Assembly (NCBI GenBank): GCA_031002005.1
Contig: CM061919.1
Span: 223,694,739 to 223,758,738, forward strand
Direction: 5' to 3'
DNA: 64,000 nt
Source: Vandiemenella viatica
Taxonomy: Eukaryota; Arthropoda; Insecta; Orthoptera; Morabidae
Under the pieces are notes generated by a model. That model was given only the letters and a program-made list of their open reading frames with translations. It was not told the DNA's origin and made no database searches. The position numbers and the translations under genes were made by a program. Of the stretch, positions 62,385-64,000 are shown piece after piece (within the stretch, counting starts at the first letter, position 1; each line of letters opens with the position of its first letter).

Positions 62385-63829
62385 CACAGACGGAAAAAAA
62401 AATCCCAACACCAAGAAAAAATTATTGTAGAGTAATGAAATTTGGACAATGCATTTGTCAAGTTAGCATGTTTAATTGATTAAATTTTCAAGATCACAGG
62501 TTAATTTAAGCTCAAGAAAATGCATTTCAAATGTGAAATACTGTTAAATTAATAGCCGGTGTAACCTCCAGAATTTTGAATGCAAGCCTGCAAACGTGAA
62601 TGCATTGTGTCATACAGGTTTCGAATGTCACTTTGTGGTATGGAGTTCCATGCTTGTTGTACTTGTGCTGTCAATACTGGGACGGTCAGTGCTGGCTGTG
62701 GATGATGCTGGAGTTGTCGTCCAATGATATCCCATACGTGTTCAATTGGAGACAGATCTGGTGATCTCGCAGGCCAAGGTAACATGTCGACACTCTGTAG
62801 AGCACGTTGCGAGACAACAGCGGTATGAGGGCGAGCGTTATCCTGTTGAAAAACTCCCCCTTGAATGCTGTTCATGAATGGCAGCACTACAGGTTGAATT
62901 ACCAGACTGACGTACAAATTTGCAGTCAGTGTGTTTGGTATAACCACAAGAGTGCTCCTGCTGTCATAGGAAATTGCTCCCCAGACCATGACTCCAGCCC
63001 TGTAGCGTGCATTCCACTGACTACAAGCCATCGCCGTTTGCGACTCCAGTGGTGTCAAGCCAGAGCTCATTGGAGGACGGAGTGGAGATCTGTTGTGTTT
63101 TCTGATGAAAGCAGGTTCTGCCTTGGTGCCAGTGATGGCCGAGTGTTGGTCAGAAGGAGGCCAGGGGAACGCCTGCAACCAAACTGTCTGCGGCCTAGAC
63201 ACACTGGACCTACACCTGGAGTCATGGTCTGGGGAGCAATTTCTTATGACAGCAGGAGCACTCTTGTGGTTATACCAAACACACTGACTGCAAATTTGTA
63301 CGTCAGTCTGGTAATTCAACCTGTAGTGCTGCCATTCATGAACAGCATTCAAGGGGGAGTTTTTCAACAGGATAACGCTCGCCCTCATACCGCTGTTGTC
63401 TCGCAACGTGCTCTACAGAGTGTCGACATGTTACCTTGGCCTGCGAGATCACCAGATCTGTCTCCAATTGAACACGTATGGGATATCATTGGACGACAAC
63501 TCCAGCATCATCCACAGCCAGCACTGACCGTCCCAGTATTGACAGCACAAGTACAACAAGCATGGAACTCCATACCACAAAGTGACATTCGAAACCTGTA
63601 TGACACAATGCATTCACGTTTGCAGGCTTGCATTCAAAATTCTGGAGGTTACACCGGCTATTAATTTAACAGTATTTCACATTTGAAATGCATTTTCTTG
63701 AGCTTAAATTAACCTGTGATCTTGAAAATTTAATCAATTAAACATGTTAACTTGACAAATGCATTGTCCAAATTTCATTACTCTACAATAATTTTTTCTT
63801 GGTGTTGGGATTTTTTTTTTCCGTCTGTG
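62385..63829 (+). mobile_element. Palindromic (foldback) Tc1-like element
   Basis: The ends CACAGACGGA... and ...TCCGTCTGTG are flanked by TA (62383-62384 and 63830-63831), the Tc1/mariner target. The left arm 62385-62997 (613 bp) is an inverted copy of the right arm 63216-63829 (614 bp). By eye I found only three differences: one base in an A/T run, G/A near 62467, and G/A near 62970. The centre 62998-63215 is single-copy and carries the front of the catalytic domain. An ordinary Tc1 is about 1.6 kb with short or moderate TIRs, so this is a derivative in which the 3' half was duplicated in reverse, replacing the 5' half. The two 285-codon frames starting at 62807 (plus) and 63406 (minus) are mirror by-products. 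Confidence 0.9.
62996..63664 (+). pseudogene. Tc1 transposase, catalytic domain only (N-terminus replaced)
   Basis: True transposase sequence begins at about 62996: SPVACIPLTTSHRRLRLQWC, then VVFSDESRFCLGASDGRVLV with the first catalytic Asp at 63104, GVMVWGAISYDSRSTLVVI, VFQQDNARPHTAVV with the second Asp at 63371, WPARSPDLSPIEHVWDIIG with the catalytic Glu at 63470, and QACIQNSGGYTGY with a stop at 63662-63664. All three acidic residues are present. The paired helix-turn-helix DNA-binding region is missing: the frame upstream (62807-62995, MRDNSGMRASVILL...) is antisense sequence of the opposite arm. There are 32 residues between the second Asp and the Glu, two fewer than in canonical DD34E. 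The same 3' coding part is repeated in reverse in the left arm. Confidence 0.85.
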
Positions 63830-63831
63830 TA

Positions 63832-64000
63832 TACATTTTGAAAAAGTGCTCCACACACGGAAGACAAGCAAGGAAAACAAATCGGCATCACATTGTGTAA
63901 CACAGCCAAAAATAAACCCAGACAATATTATCTTTAACCTAAATAAAAACACTTACTAGTTTCTTCGAAGCATTTGGTTTAAGTTGGTTTGTGCTATAGC
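63832..64000. other. Unannotated window end
   Basis: AT-rich flank of the Tc1 element; nothing recognisable. Confidence 0.4.

Noticed and set aside
62549..63406. 285-codon minus-strand frame as a second transposase gene
   Set aside because: Its first 60 residues or so are antisense of the transposase 3' part and the rest mirrors the plus-strand copy. The minus arm lacks the single-copy centre in sense orientation, so the first catalytic Asp region reads as nonsense.

Overview
This window is eukaryotic intergenic or intronic DNA, most likely from an insect with a large, repeat-rich genome. The supporting evidence is AT-rich sequence with no dense coding, many tRNA-headed SINEs with A-rich tails, a Helitron with arthropod-type ends, DUF4817-type mariner remnants, GTF2IRD2-like hAT remnants and a Tc1 element. 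A polyneopteran (orthopteroid, phasmid or cockroach-like) source is plausible from repeat style, but I cannot name a species. I found no intact host protein-coding gene, no genuine tRNA or rRNA gene and no CRISPR array. Almost every recognisable open frame is a piece of a transposable element.

Layout. From 1 to 9 kb there is a LINE 3' end, two internally deleted mariner elements with clear terminal inverted repeats (TIRs) and TA target sites (2238-3082, 3404-4058), SINE copies, a decayed PIF/Harbinger transposase interrupted by a hairpin MITE (7306-8650), and half of a THAP zinc-finger domain (8690-8830). From 9 to 20 kb come an internally deleted hAT with an exact 8-bp target duplication (9690-10595), a LINE end, a non-autonomous Helitron (12005-12374), a foldback repeat (12391-12759) abutting a hammerhead-ribozyme-like motif (12778-12821), a mariner pseudogene (15327-15744) and a degenerate tandem duplication (17054-17935). 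From 20 to 34 kb lie MITEs, SINEs, a second hAT-like element (25261-26039), a Helitron helicase scrap (28393-28557) and two LINE reverse-transcriptase C-terminal remnants, one split by a MITE at a TTA target. From 34 to 48 kb are a third mariner remnant (36355-36937), more SINEs and MITEs, a foldback with a 30-T run, a promoter-like cluster (47131-47175) and a compound microsatellite. From 48 to 64 kb are a LINE end, SINEs, a 269-bp element with perfect 31-bp TIRs carrying a hammerhead-like core (50370-50638), its diverged relative (61760-62040), a third hAT, a MITE with long G-runs (55111-55432) and, at the end, a nearly perfect palindromic Tc1 element (62385-63829).

How the parts relate. 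The mobile families form layers: old autonomous elements (Harbinger, LINE, hAT, mariner) carry internal deletions and are split by younger hairpin MITEs and SINEs. Two MITE families (A, four copies; B, four copies) share similar ends and mostly TTA targets, suggesting mobilisation by one PIF/Harbinger-type transposase. The most interesting signal is a recurring RNA-like architecture (CTGANGA, T, hairpin, GAAA, very short stem III, UA, closing stem) that resembles minimal type I hammerhead ribozymes known from Penelope-like retroelements and retrozymes. It occurs in at least two members of one repeat family, in a related sequence next to a foldback, and in a looser form in a 189-bp insertion with a 14-bp target duplication. 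Several GC-rich, apparently unique islands (about 22.3, 26.1, 35.2, 40.7, 51.0, 58.8 and 61.6 kb) are candidates for host regulatory DNA.
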